Shown here piece after piece: positions 48,501 to 58,125 of a stretch of DNA of 64,000 nt. Made by a program: the position numbers and the translations under genes. The stretch comes from Granulicella sapmiensis (GTDB taxonomy: Bacteria > Acidobacteriota > Terriglobia > Terriglobales > Acidobacteriaceae), in contig JAMFSR010000035.1 of NCBI GenBank assembly GCA_026225395.1, forward strand, positions 206,669 to 270,668. The letters run 5' to 3'. How positions within the stretch are numbered: the stretch's first letter is position 1; the number at the start of each line of letters is the position of its first letter. The notes beneath the pieces were generated by a model, which worked only from the letters and a program-made list of their open reading frames with translations, was not told the DNA's origin and did not search any database.

Positions 48501-50147
48501 GCCCGGCAGCGGGGCGTTCTTTTCAAGCAGATGCGCCCAGGGGCCGAAGCGCGTCTTGAGGCTGACGACGATGGCTTCACGGAGTGGGTCGATCGCGGGA
48601 TTGGTGACCTGCGCGAACCGCTGGCGGAAGAACGCATAGAGGGGGCGCGGGGACTTTGCGAGGAAGGCGAGAGGTGTGTCATCGCCCATCGACCAGACGG
48701 CGTCCTTGCCCGTACCAGCCATGGGCTTGAGGATCATGTTGACGTCTTCTTTGGTGTAGCCGAAGCCACGCTGCTGCGCGGCGACATCGGTTGGCGCGGC
48801 GGTAACGGCTACTGGTTCCAGAGGGGTCTTCTCTACCAGCACGGCGTAGGTTGCCTTGGCGTCAAACGCGGCCAGCATCTCGTCGTTGTGGTAGATCGTA
48901 TGCTCGACCATGTCGACTGCGATCATCTGGCCCGGGCCGAGGCGTCCGCTTTCGATGATCGTCGCGGGATCGAGATCGACCAATCCTGCTTCACTGCCTG
49001 CAACTACCAGACCATCGCTCGTAATGGCGTATCGACAAGGGCGGAGGCCGTTACGATCGAGGGCTGCGCCTACGGCGATGCCGTCGCTATAGGCGATAGC
49101 AGCGGGGCCGTCCCAGGGCTCGGTACATCCCGCGTGGTACTCCAGGAACGGGCTGTGACCCTTCACGATTGCGGGCGGAAGCAGCATACGCACGGCTTCC
49201 GAGATCGTGCGGCCGTTCTGCGAGATCAGCTCGATCGTTTCATCGAGCGAGGTGGAGTCCGTGCCGTCCTTCGTGAGAACGGGCTTGCACTCGACGGGCA
49301 GCGTGCTGTCGCGGGCGGCCATGCGCGAACGGTTGCCCCATACGGTGTTGATTTCGCCGTTATGGCCGAGCTTTCGGCCCGGCTGTGCGCGATGCCACGC
49401 GGGAAGCGTGTTGGTCGCATAGCGTTGATGGAAGACCGCGAAGCCGGTTACGTAGTCGGTGTCCGCGAGATCCGGATAGAACACGGGCAGCAGGCGGCCG
49501 AGGCACATGGCTTTGTAGACGAGGGTAGTCGTCGAGAGCGAACAGACGTAGCCGGTGACTTCGTTGAGCTCGACGGCGCGCTCAAACTGCTTGCGAGCGA
49601 GATACAGCCGCCGCTCCATGTCGTCGGTCGCGTCTACCGTGGCGCCGTCGGCTACAAGCACCTGCTTGATCTTCGGCATCGTACTCAGGGCGATTTCGCC
49701 GAGGATTTCGGGACGCGTAGGGACGTCGCGCCATGCGAGTATGCACAAACCCTGCGACTCCAGCGCGCTCTCAATCACCTTCTCCGCGCGGGTCTCGTCC
49801 TGCGGCAGAAACAACATGCCTACGCCGAGTAGAGCGTCGTCGGCCAACGTTACGCCTGTGGCCTTCAGCAACAGCGCGCGCGGCACGTTCGACATCAAGC
49901 CGATGCCGTCGCTCGAAGCGCCATCCGCCGCTACCGCGCCGCGATGCTCCAGCCGGGCCAGCGCCGTCAGCGCCTTTTCCAGAATTCCGTGATTCGTCTT
50001 ACCAAGCGCAGACGCGACAAATCCCACACCGCAGGAGTCGCTGTCAAAACGTGCGTCGATTAATGAATTCGCAACATCTCTCTTTGGAGACTGCTCTTCG
50101 GCGCGCTCAACGGCACGCCCGGTACGTTCTGGTTGAAGCAGGGGCAT
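45585..50147 (-). CDS. gltB: Glutamate synthase large (alpha) subunit
   Basis: A protein of 1520 residues, standard GltB. Class II glutaminase with catalytic Cys39 in DSDSCGVGF, exposed after removal of a 38-residue propeptide; HQRYATNTLPAWHRAQP; central domain; FMN-binding synthase domain (PPHHDIYSIEDLAQLIYDL, AGNTGGTGAAALSS); 3Fe-4S cysteines in CDMARQCHLNTCP; C-terminal GxGxG domain. It makes glutamate from glutamine and 2-oxoglutarate. The beta subunit gltD is not adjacent. A -10-like TATAGT lies five bases before the ATG, suggesting a leaderless mRNA. It diverges from the arginine operon, which consumes glutamate. Confidence 0.95.
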   Translation of the reverse strand: MPLLQPERTGRAVERAEEQSPKRDVANSLIDARFDSDSCGVGFVASALGKTNHGILEKALTALARLEHRGAVAADGASSDGIGLMSNVPRALLLKATGVTLADDALLGVGMLFLPQDETRAEKVIESALESQGLCILAWRDVPTRPEILGEIALSTMPKIKQVLVADGATVDATDDMERRLYLARKQFERAVELNEVTGYVCSLSTTTLVYKAMCLGRLLPVFYPDLADTDYVTGFAVFHQRYATNTLPAWHRAQPGRKLGHNGEINTVWGNRSRMAARDSTLPVECKPVLTKDGTDSTSLDETIELISQNGRTISEAVRMLLPPAIVKGHSPFLEYHAGCTEPWDGPAAIAYSDGIAVGAALDRNGLRPCRYAITSDGLVVAGSEAGLVDLDPATIIESGRLGPGQMIAVDMVEHTIYHNDEMLAAFDAKATYAVLVEKTPLEPVAVTAAPTDVAAQQRGFGYTKEDVNMILKPMAGTGKDAVWSMGDDTPLAFLAKSPRPLYAFFRQRFAQVTNPAIDPLREAIVVSLKTRFGPWAHLLEKNAPLPGISLDSPFLSLGQVAALRAGKYPHAAELRLEELPCLFAPEKTLEQAVEDLCALAVTKVREGAKLLLLTDRGASATALPVPMAMATGAIHKSLVEAGMRTLCGIAVEAGDCRDIHHAGVLIGYGAGAVCPWLALETGIAFAGEKGYPEGVDGEKMMLKALDAGLAKVMSKMGISVVDSYRGAHLFDILGLHSSVVERCFPNTPAPLSGIGFAELDRRLRLSWIPGEAAAATDLPDFGWVRFRKADAAEPHKWQPGNVKALQTVVGSTRAGVPADDPSAAFAIFSRSIDVGEPGTLRDLLEIRPAGPELAINEVETPDSLCTKFIASAMSLGSLSPEAHQTITSAMNSLGARSNTGEGGEDPAVYRPAGTTPDQGGNGGGALAASASSGGAAVAELVAAPAIVGISGNLNNKIKQIASGRFGVTAEYLAHAEEIEIKVAQGAKPGEGGQLPGHKVSGLIARLRHAQPGVSLISPPPHHDIYSIEDLAQLIYDLKRVNPKAAVGVKLVSSCGVGTVAAGVAKAYADFIVIAGNTGGTGAAALSSIKYAGNPWELGLAEAQQMLRGSGMRDRVRLRTDGGIATAHDVLVAALLGADEYAFGTAVLVALGCDMARQCHLNTCPTGIATQKPELRAKFRGKPEHVVLFFQQLAGDLQRLLAKFGLPSLEAAIGRVDLLEQVRFDGNLDLTPMLSSGAGEPWGNSPTRWMGVRNARPGVDHPLDDPWTAPAVAAVKAGEPYIVKSKISNAHRAVGSRLSGELAVLRAKGEVDHADVTFELEGTAGQSFGAFTAAGIKLVLTGQANDFVGKGLSGGELVIRATGCAAEASHEHVLLGNVALYGATAGKLLAAGRAGERFAVRNSGVTAVIEGVGDHACEYMTGGEVVILGAVGINFGAGMTGGTAWVLDEDQTMLSQTRYHTEFLEAVPFAQVEPAKQDALKALIAEHVQQAESQLGQRLLANWDAVSEKFVLFVPKPQA

Positions 50148-50231
50148 AGTTCACTATACTTCGGACCACTAGCCAGCGAAAAGCGTCCGAAGGTTCTCCA
50201 CAAGTAAATTCAGTCACAGGCGGCCAATCCC

Positions 50232-50261
50232 TTGACGCACCTTTCATGTATATTTATACAT
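50232..50261 (+). promoter_or_regulatory. arg operon promoter with overlapping ARG-box-like palindrome
   Basis: TTGACG (50232-50237), 17 bases, TATACA (50255-50260): a strong sigma70-type promoter. The palindrome ATGTATA-TT-TATACAT (50246-50261) covers the -10. It has the AT-rich two-half-site look of ARG boxes, so ArgR bound with arginine should block transcription of argR and everything after it. Leader length to argR is about 115 bases. Confidence 0.78.
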
Positions 50262-50382
50262 AGTAACTGGATTTTTATGCACCGCGCGTGAGGAAATCCT
50301 GAATGGATCCTCGCTGCGCGTTTTCCTGCTTTAAAAATCCGAAAGAAAGACCGAAATAACAGGAAAGCAAACCGCAGTCTGC

Positions 50383-50838
50383 ATGAAAAACCAACGCCAC
50401 AACGCGATCAAAGATCTCCTGGTGAAGACCTCGGTCAGCAACCAGGGAGCCATCAGCAATCAGGATGAGTTGCGGCGCAAGCTTGCCGGCAAGGGCATTC
50501 ATGTCACGCAAGCGACTTTGTCCCGCGACATCCGCGAGATGAAGTTGATGAAAGGCCCCAGCGGCTACGCCCTGCCCAACGGCATCGATGACAACGACGA
50601 TCTGCCCTCGGTTGAGGATGTGCTTGAAAATTTTGGCCTTGAAGTGCGGCAGGCGCAGAACCTGCTCGTTGTGCTGACCACCATGGGCGGCGCGCAGCCG
50701 GTCGCCGCGGCGTTCGACCAGCAGGAGTGGGACGAAGTCGTGGGCACCATCGCCGGTGATAATACGGTGCTCATTATCTGTCCCGATGCGCGCAATGCTG
50801 CTGCGCTGAAGACAAGGATCGAGGCCCACATTGCCTAG
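50383..50838 (+). CDS. argR: Arginine repressor ArgR
   Basis: A protein of 151 residues. N-terminal winged helix (RHNAIKDLLVKTSVSNQGAI, then THVTQATLSRDIREMKLMKG-like with QATLSRDIREM the recognition helix) and C-terminal hexamerisation/arginine domain (NLLVVLTTMGGAQPVAAAFD, VVGTIAGDNTVLIICPDA with the GDNT/GTIAGDDT arginine motif). It represses arginine biosynthesis when arginine is bound and may activate catabolism. As first gene of the operon it is placed to be autoregulated by the palindrome at 50246. ATG 50383 has AAAGAAAGACC-type purine-rich DNA ahead. Confidence 0.95.
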   Translation: MKNQRHNAIKDLLVKTSVSNQGAISNQDELRRKLAGKGIHVTQATLSRDIREMKLMKGPSGYALPNGIDDNDDLPSVEDVLENFGLEVRQAQNLLVVLTTMGGAQPVAAAFDQQEWDEVVGTIAGDNTVLIICPDARNAAALKTRIEAHIA

Positions 50839-51907
50839 CTTGATCCATAAAGACGCTGTGGACGCCTTGCGCACCGCCGTCGTTGGCGTCAGCGGTTATG
50901 CCGGAGCCGAGCTCGCTCGCCTGCTCCTAACGCATCCGCGCTTTGCGGGCACTCCCCCGCTCTTCCTCGGCCGCGACGCTGCCGCCGTGAAACTCACGAG
51001 CCTGCATCCGCAACTTTCCGGCCTGCCCAACGCCGATGACCTCAGCGTGCATCCCTTCAGCTGGGAAATGCTTGAGCGCGAGCAGATCGAACTTCTCTAT
51101 CTTGCGACACCGCACGATCAGGCCCGGGAAGCCGCGCCGATTGCTCTCTCGAAGGGCATCAAGGTCATTGATCTTTCCGCCGCGTGGCGTTTGCAGCACG
51201 AGCCTAACCGCGCGATCTATAAACTTACCGATGCCGACCCTACGGCTGCTGCGACGATCCAGCTTGCTGCTGCGTACGGCTCTCCTGAACTTCATGGCCC
51301 TGTGATCGCACAAGCGCAGCTGGTCGCCAACCCCGGGTGCTATGCGACCTCCATCATCCTCGCGCTCGCTCCGTTGCTCCGCGCGAATCTGGTCGATCTC
51401 AATATCGGCATCATTGCCGATGCGAAGTCCGGCGTTTCCGGCGCGGGTAAGGCGCTCACGCATAACAACAGCTTTATGTACGCCGCGGACAATCTGTCGG
51501 CGTATGCGGTGTTCGGCCATCGCCACACGGGCGAGCTGCTGGAGCAGCTTTCGCTTACGAACGACCAGATCCAGTTCACGCCGCATCTGCTTCCGATTCC
51601 GCGTGGCATTCTTTCCACCATTTACGTGCGCCTCAACACGCCGGGCAGCATAAAATTGATCCAGGACACCTTCGACGAGTTCTATGCGAACTCGCCCATG
51701 GTCCGCGTCCGGCCGAGCCCGATGCTTCCGCAAATTCAACACGTGGTCCGCACCAACTTCTGCGACCTCGGCTTCCAACTCTCTCCCGACGGCAGGAAAC
51801 TCGTCATCATCTCCTGCCTCGACAACCTCTTAAAAGGCGCATCGTCCCAGGCCGTTCAGAACATGAACCTCATGGCCGGCTGGCATGAAACCGAGGGCCT
51901 TCTGTAA
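50831..51907 (+). CDS. argC: N-acetyl-gamma-glutamyl-phosphate reductase
   Basis: A protein of about 358 residues. NADP loop VVGVSGYAGAELARLL, catalytic Cys in VANPGCYATS, His in GHRHTGEL region and PIPRGILSTIYVRL are typical of ArgC type 1. It reduces N-acetylglutamyl-5-phosphate to the semialdehyde, the third step to arginine. The start is TTG 50831, eight bases inside argR; TTG 50840 or the GTG at 50860 are possible. Overlap with argR indicates translational coupling. Confidence 0.94.
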   Translation: MPSLIHKDAVDALRTAVVGVSGYAGAELARLLLTHPRFAGTPPLFLGRDAAAVKLTSLHPQLSGLPNADDLSVHPFSWEMLEREQIELLYLATPHDQAREAAPIALSKGIKVIDLSAAWRLQHEPNRAIYKLTDADPTAAATIQLAAAYGSPELHGPVIAQAQLVANPGCYATSIILALAPLLRANLVDLNIGIIADAKSGVSGAGKALTHNNSFMYAADNLSAYAVFGHRHTGELLEQLSLTNDQIQFTPHLLPIPRGILSTIYVRLNTPGSIKLIQDTFDEFYANSPMVRVRPSPMLPQIQHVVRTNFCDLGFQLSPDGRKLVIISCLDNLLKGASSQAVQNMNLMAGWHETEGLL

Positions 51908-51964
51908 TCGTTTTGTTTTTCTTCCTGGTGTTCGCGCGGGAAATCTGCTTTTCGGAGTTACGTT

Positions 51965-52747
51965 ATGAAATTCGTAGTCAAACTAGGCGGCGCAGCACTG
52001 GAGAATTCAACACTCCTGCAGACCTGCGCCCGCTCCATCGCCGAGCTCGCTAAAGACGGCCACCAGGTCGCGCTCGTCCATGGCGGCGGCGTGCAGCTCA
52101 CCAAGCTCCTCGCGCAGCTGGGCAAGAAGTCCGAGTTCGTTGCCGGCCTGCGCATCACCGATGCCGAAACCCGCGACGCCGCACTAATGGTGCTCGGCGG
52201 CCGCGTGAACAAGTCGCTCGTTGCAGCGCTTACGCAGTGCGGTCAGTCCGCCATGGGCCTCACCGGCGGCGACGGCCACGTATTCCGCGCGCGCAAGAAG
52301 AAGACCGAGCATGACCTCGGCTTCGTTGGTGAGATTGCCGCGACGGACCCCAAGTGGCTCGACGCGATCTGGACCATGGGAGCGGTTCCGGTTATCAGCT
52401 CGATCGCCCTCGGCTTCGACGGCGAGTACTACAACATCAATGCGGACGAGATGGCTTCCGCTTGCGCGATCGCCACTAAGGCCGACGCGCTCGTCTTCCT
52501 CACCGACGTACCGGGTGTCAAGGGCGCGGACGGCCAAGTGATGCGCTGGCTTTCGCTCAAGCAGATCCCCGAGCTCGAGCGGCAGGCGGTTGTTTCCGGT
52601 GGCATGCTGCCGAAGCTCAACGCCTGCAAGGAAGCGCTCCTCGGAGGCGTGAAGCGCGTGCGAATTCTGCCCGCGGAGTCCGCGGGCCTACTGCCGGAGT
52701 TCTCCAGCACACGCATCAACGACGGCACCGAAGTCATGGTCGCCTAA
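51965..52747 (+). CDS. argB: Acetylglutamate kinase
   Basis: A protein of 260 residues. Amino acid kinase features: VKLGGAALEN, VHGGGVQLTKLL, the glutamate site VAGLRITDAET and the NADEMASACAIATKADALVFLTDVPG nucleotide segment. It phosphorylates N-acetylglutamate with ATP, second step of the pathway. It lacks the N-terminal helix that makes the kinase of many bacteria arginine-sensitive, so feedback control probably falls on ArgR or on the acetyltransferase (inference). ATG 51965 has GGAGTTAC-type DNA before it. Confidence 0.94.
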   Translation: MKFVVKLGGAALENSTLLQTCARSIAELAKDGHQVALVHGGGVQLTKLLAQLGKKSEFVAGLRITDAETRDAALMVLGGRVNKSLVAALTQCGQSAMGLTGGDGHVFRARKKKTEHDLGFVGEIAATDPKWLDAIWTMGAVPVISSIALGFDGEYYNINADEMASACAIATKADALVFLTDVPGVKGADGQVMRWLSLKQIPELERQAVVSGGMLPKLNACKEALLGGVKRVRILPAESAGLLPEFSSTRINDGTEVMVA

Positions 52748-52790
52748 AGTCCGCCGAACAATAACGAACAACATTTCTTAGGAGCCACAC

Positions 52791-54035
52791 ATGCCAACCA
52801 CCGCAGAACTCCAGGCCGCCGAATCCAAGCTGTTGCTCCAGACCTATGCCCGCAATCCGATCCAGTTCACGCGTGGTGAAGGCGTGCATCTCTATGACGA
52901 GCACAATACCGAGTACCTCGATCTGCTGAGTGGCATCGGTGTGTGTGCGCTTGGCTACAACCACCCCGCTGTTACGGCAGCGATCAACGCGCAGGCGCAG
53001 ACGCTAATCCACACCAGCAACCTCTTCTACAACGCCGGCACCACCGAGCTCGCGATGCGGCTCACGGAGATCGCCGGCCTTGATCGCGTGTTCTTCTGTA
53101 ACTCCGGTACGGAAGCCTGGGAAGCAGCGCTGAAGCTTGCCCGCGCCCACGCCGGCCTATTGCGTTCTGAAGGTAAACAGATTGGTACGAAGTTCATTGC
53201 ACTTGAGAACTCGTTCCATGGCCGCTCGATGGGCGCTGTTTCCACGACGCACAAGAAGCTCTACCGCGAGCCTTTCGCTCCGCTCATCCCTGGCGTTGAG
53301 TTTGTCCCTTTTAACGACGTTGCTGCTCTGCGCGCGGCCTTCAGCAATGAAGTCTGCGGCATCTGCATTGAGGTCGTGCAGGGTGAAGGTGGCATCAATA
53401 TGGTGAGCGAAGAGTTCCTCACAGCAGCCCGCGAGCTGTGCGACTCCACCGGCGCGCTGCTTCTCTTCGACGAGATCCAGTCCGGCATGGGACGCACCGG
53501 AAAGTGGTTTGCCTACCAGCACTATGGCATCCAGCCGGACGTCACCACGTTGGCCAAGCCCATCGCCAACGGCCTGCCCATGGGTGCGCTGCTCTGCACC
53601 GAAGAAGCTGCCCGCGCCATCACACCCGGCATGCATGGCACCACGTTCGGCGGCAATCCGCTCGCGCTGGCGGTGGCTATCGCTGTCGTCGACACCATCA
53701 AGCAGGACCGCCTGCTCGACCACGTCACCGAGACCGGCAACTACTTCCTCAGCGAACTCCGCAAGCTGCAAAGCAAGCATGACGGCATCAAGGAAGTCCG
53801 CGGCCTGGGCCTCATGATCGGCGTCGAGCTTGAGACGGCTGAGCTGGCGAAGGAAATCTTCAACAGCCTTACTGAAGCTCACATCGTCCTGAACCGCACC
53901 CACGAAACCGTGCTGCGCTTCCTTCCGCCCTTTCTCATCGAGCGCAAGCACGTCGACCAACTTATCGCCGCCCTCGATCAGGCCCTGCTGATCCGCACCA
54001 CGTCCGCTGCCCAGGAACTAACAACCAAGAACTAA
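52791..54035 (+). CDS. argD: Acetylornithine aminotransferase
   Basis: A protein of 414 residues, class III PLP aminotransferase. Cofactor and substrate sites: NSGTEAWEAALKLAR, HGRSMGAVSTT, LLFDEIQSGMGRTGKW and PLP lysine in TTLAKPIANGLPMGA, then TTFGGNPLALAV. It converts N-acetylglutamate semialdehyde to N-acetylornithine with glutamate as amino donor, tying to gltB next door. It may also act in lysine synthesis. ATG 52791 follows TTAGGAGCCACAC, a very good ribosome site. Confidence 0.95.
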   Translation: MPTTAELQAAESKLLLQTYARNPIQFTRGEGVHLYDEHNTEYLDLLSGIGVCALGYNHPAVTAAINAQAQTLIHTSNLFYNAGTTELAMRLTEIAGLDRVFFCNSGTEAWEAALKLARAHAGLLRSEGKQIGTKFIALENSFHGRSMGAVSTTHKKLYREPFAPLIPGVEFVPFNDVAALRAAFSNEVCGICIEVVQGEGGINMVSEEFLTAARELCDSTGALLLFDEIQSGMGRTGKWFAYQHYGIQPDVTTLAKPIANGLPMGALLCTEEAARAITPGMHGTTFGGNPLALAVAIAVVDTIKQDRLLDHVTETGNYFLSELRKLQSKHDGIKEVRGLGLMIGVELETAELAKEIFNSLTEAHIVLNRTHETVLRFLPPFLIERKHVDQLIAALDQALLIRTTSAAQELTTKN

Positions 54036-54057
54036 CAACGAGAACTTCGAGACCACT

Positions 54058-55137
54058 ATGGACAACAAAACAATCGTAATGAGCCCCAAGGGCGCCGAAA
54101 TCGCCAAGCCCGCGCTTGGCATTCAGTCCGACTCCGCCTTCACCGAGACCGCCAAAGGCCTCAACGGCCGCGATCTCTGCTCAATCGCCGACCTCTCCGT
54201 GCAGGAGATGTCTGCCATCATGGAGCTCGCGCACGCCGTCAAGGCCAGCCCGGAAGACTTCCGCCACGGCCTCGACGCCAAGCAGATGGTGCTGTTCTTC
54301 GAGAAGGCTTCGCTGCGCACGCGCCTCACCTTCGAAACCGCGATGAACACCTCCGGCGGCAACGCCATCTTCGTCGACCAGACTGCATCGCCGCTCGGCG
54401 AACGCGAGTCCATCCCCGACATCGCGCGCAACCTTGAGCGCTGGGTGAACGTCATCGTCCTGCGTACGTACTCGCACGACACCATCACGGAGATGGCCGC
54501 CAACTCCAAGGTGCCAGTCATCAATGCGCTCTCGGACCTCGAGCACCCGTGCCAGGCCATCGCCGACTTCATGACGCTCGAAGAGCGCTTCGGCTCGGTT
54601 GAAGGTCTCAAGTTCACCTACGTCGGCGACGGCAACAACGTGTGCCATTCGCTCATGCTTGCGGGTGCTCTGCTCGGCGTCCACACCACCATCGCTACGC
54701 CGAAGAACTTCGCCCCCAAGCTCGAGTTCATCCACAAAACGATCGAACTCGCCGAGCAAACCGGCGGCACCATCACGCTCACCAACGATCCCGTCAAGGC
54801 AGCCACCGGCGCTGACGCCATCTACACCGACGTCTGTACCAGCATGGGCATGGAACACGAAGCCGCCAAGCGCGCGCCGATCTTCAAACCCTTCCAGGTG
54901 AACGAAGATCTCATGGCGCTCGCGCAGCCTTCAGCGGCCTTTATGCACTGCCTGCCTGCGCATCGTGGCGCTGAAGTTACCGATGCGGTGCTCGATGGGC
55001 CGCAGTCGGTTGTGTTTGATCAGGCGGAGAATCGGCTGCATGCGCAGAAGTCTATCGTGCTGATGCTGCTCGGCGGCGCAAAGCGCATCCCGACGCACCG
55101 CAACAAAGGTGGCCTGCAGGCAAGAAGCCGCCGCTAA
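54058..55137 (+). CDS. argF: Ornithine carbamoyltransferase
   Basis: A protein of 359 residues, with about 30 residues extra at the N-terminus compared with E. coli (MDNKTIVMSPKGAEIA). Carbamoyl phosphate loop is FEKASLRTRLTFE (S-L-R-T-R variant of STRTR), DLEHPCQAIADFMT (HPxQ) and HCLPAHRGAEVTD ornithine loop; SMGME replaces the more common SMGQE. The HCLPAHRG form argues for ornithine rather than N-acetylornithine as substrate. It makes citrulline. A basic C-terminal tail GGLQARSRR ends the protein. A 32-base palindrome follows six bases after the stop. Confidence 0.92.
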   Translation: MDNKTIVMSPKGAEIAKPALGIQSDSAFTETAKGLNGRDLCSIADLSVQEMSAIMELAHAVKASPEDFRHGLDAKQMVLFFEKASLRTRLTFETAMNTSGGNAIFVDQTASPLGERESIPDIARNLERWVNVIVLRTYSHDTITEMAANSKVPVINALSDLEHPCQAIADFMTLEERFGSVEGLKFTYVGDGNNVCHSLMLAGALLGVHTTIATPKNFAPKLEFIHKTIELAEQTGGTITLTNDPVKAATGADAIYTDVCTSMGMEHEAAKRAPIFKPFQVNEDLMALAQPSAAFMHCLPAHRGAEVTDAVLDGPQSVVFDQAENRLHAQKSIVLMLLGGAKRIPTHRNKGGLQARSRR

Positions 55138-55142
55138 GGATC

Positions 55143-55174
55143 AGCTTCTAGCCTTTAGCTAAAGGCTAGAAGCT
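55143..55174 (+). repeat. 32-base perfect palindrome between argF and argG
   Basis: Arms AGCTTCTAGCCTTTAG and CTAAAGGCTAGAAGCT meet with no spacer. In RNA it forms a stem of about 14 pairs with a tetraloop. No T-run follows. It could attenuate or protect the transcript between the first and last parts of the arginine operon. The related GGGCTAAAGCCC hairpins at 36363 share only the CTAAAG core. Confidence 0.85.
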
Positions 55175-55176
55175 AA

Positions 55177-56565
<1,389 letters not shown>

Positions 56566-56625
56566 CAAAAATTTGTTGTTATTCCCTTTTGCCGTCATTC
56601 ACAACGAAGGAAAAGCAAGCGCCTG

Positions 56626-58125
56626 ATGTCGAACGAACAACAACCCGCAAAAATGTGGTCCGGCCGCTTCCGCGAACCCCTCGACCGCACCTTCGAGCAG
56701 TGGCAGCGCAGCTTCCCGTTTGACTGGCGTCTCCTTCCCCAGGAAGTCGCCGCCAGCAAGGCGCACGCGCAGGCCATCGCCGCCGCCGATATCCTCACGC
56801 CTGCTGAACTCGAGCAAACCCTCGCCGGCCTCACCCGCGTGGGAGAACGCGCCATCAACTGGTCCAATCGCATCTCCGCGACCTCCGGTCAGGTGGACTA
56901 CGAAACCTCCGACCAGCAGATCGGTGCAGCCATCGTCGCCAGCGCGCCCCAGGCGGAAGACATCCACCACTTCGTCGAGCTCGAGCTGACGAAGGAGATT
57001 GGGGCGCTCGCGCTCAAGCTCCACACCGGCCGCAGCCGCAACGAACAGATCGCCACGGACATGCGCCTCTTCGTGCGCGACGCCATCGACGCCACGACGA
57101 ACGGCCTCATCGCCTGGGCCAAAGCTCTCATCGTTCTTGCAGAGTCCGCAGACGTTGCGACGATGCCCAGCTACACGCACCTCCAACGCGCCGAACCGGT
57201 GCTGGTCGCGCACTGGCTGCTCGCCTACGTCAGCATGATCGAACGCGACCTCTCACGCCTTGCCGACGCCCGCACCCGCCTGAACCTCTGCCCGCTCGGC
57301 TCGGGAGCCGTCGCCGGTGCAACGCTTGCACTCGACCGCACCCTCGCCGCCTTCGCGCTGCAATTCGACGCGCCCACGCCCAATAGCATGGACGCGACCA
57401 GCGACCGCGACTTCATGCTCGACTTCGCGCAGGCAGCCAGCACGCTCGGCCTGCACATCTCGCGTTTCGCGGAAGAGCTGACGCTGTACTCCACAGCGGA
57501 GTTTGGATTTCTCGACCTGCCTGAGGCGTACTCCACCGGCAGCTCCGCCATGCCGCAGAAGAAAAACCCTGATCTCACCGAGCTTGCTCGCGGCAAATCG
57601 GCCCGCCTGCTCGGCGCAGCCACATCGCTCGCTACGCTGGTCAAGGGGTTGCCGCTCGCTTACAACAAAGATTTGCAGGAAGGCCAGGAGCAGATCTTTG
57701 ACATCGCCGACACGCTCGCGGGCCTGCTCAGCGTGCTTCCCGGCTTCACGCGCTCGCTCAAGTTCCGCTTCGAAAAGATGAAGACCGCCGCCGAAACCGG
57801 CTATCTCAACGCCATGGCCGCTGCCACGTACCTCTCGAACAAAGGCGTTCCCTTCCGTAAGGCCCACGAGATCATCGGTAACGCCGTCCGCCTCGGCCTC
57901 GAACGCAACCTCGAACTCAACGCGCTCCCCCTCGCCGAGCTCCAAACGTTCAGCGAGCACTTCGCTCCGGACTTCTTCGACGCCATCACCCTGCAGGCCA
58001 CGCTCGACTGCCATGACGTCATCGGTGGCACCGCAACCTCGCGCGTTGCGGAAGCCCTCACCGCCGCGCGCACCCGCATCGCAAGCCTCGCCTCCTCTTC
58101 TAATCCGGAGGGCGCCCATGGTTAG
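56626..58125 (+). CDS. argH: Argininosuccinate lyase
   Basis: A protein of 499 residues. The fumarase/aspartase signature is GSSAMPQKKNPDL, with the SRNEQIATDMRLF helix, SYTHLQRAEPV and catalytic region around TPNSMDATSDRDF. It splits argininosuccinate into arginine and fumarate. It is longer than the usual 460 because of an insertion around residues 45-60 and a Ser/Ala tail. The stop overlaps the start of the downstream acetyltransferase by eight bases (ATGGTTAG), so the two are translationally coupled. Confidence 0.95.
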   Translation: MSNEQQPAKMWSGRFREPLDRTFEQWQRSFPFDWRLLPQEVAASKAHAQAIAAADILTPAELEQTLAGLTRVGERAINWSNRISATSGQVDYETSDQQIGAAIVASAPQAEDIHHFVELELTKEIGALALKLHTGRSRNEQIATDMRLFVRDAIDATTNGLIAWAKALIVLAESADVATMPSYTHLQRAEPVLVAHWLLAYVSMIERDLSRLADARTRLNLCPLGSGAVAGATLALDRTLAAFALQFDAPTPNSMDATSDRDFMLDFAQAASTLGLHISRFAEELTLYSTAEFGFLDLPEAYSTGSSAMPQKKNPDLTELARGKSARLLGAATSLATLVKGLPLAYNKDLQEGQEQIFDIADTLAGLLSVLPGFTRSLKFRFEKMKTAAETGYLNAMAAATYLSNKGVPFRKAHEIIGNAVRLGLERNLELNALPLAELQTFSEHFAPDFFDAITLQATLDCHDVIGGTATSRVAEALTAARTRIASLASSSNPEGAHG

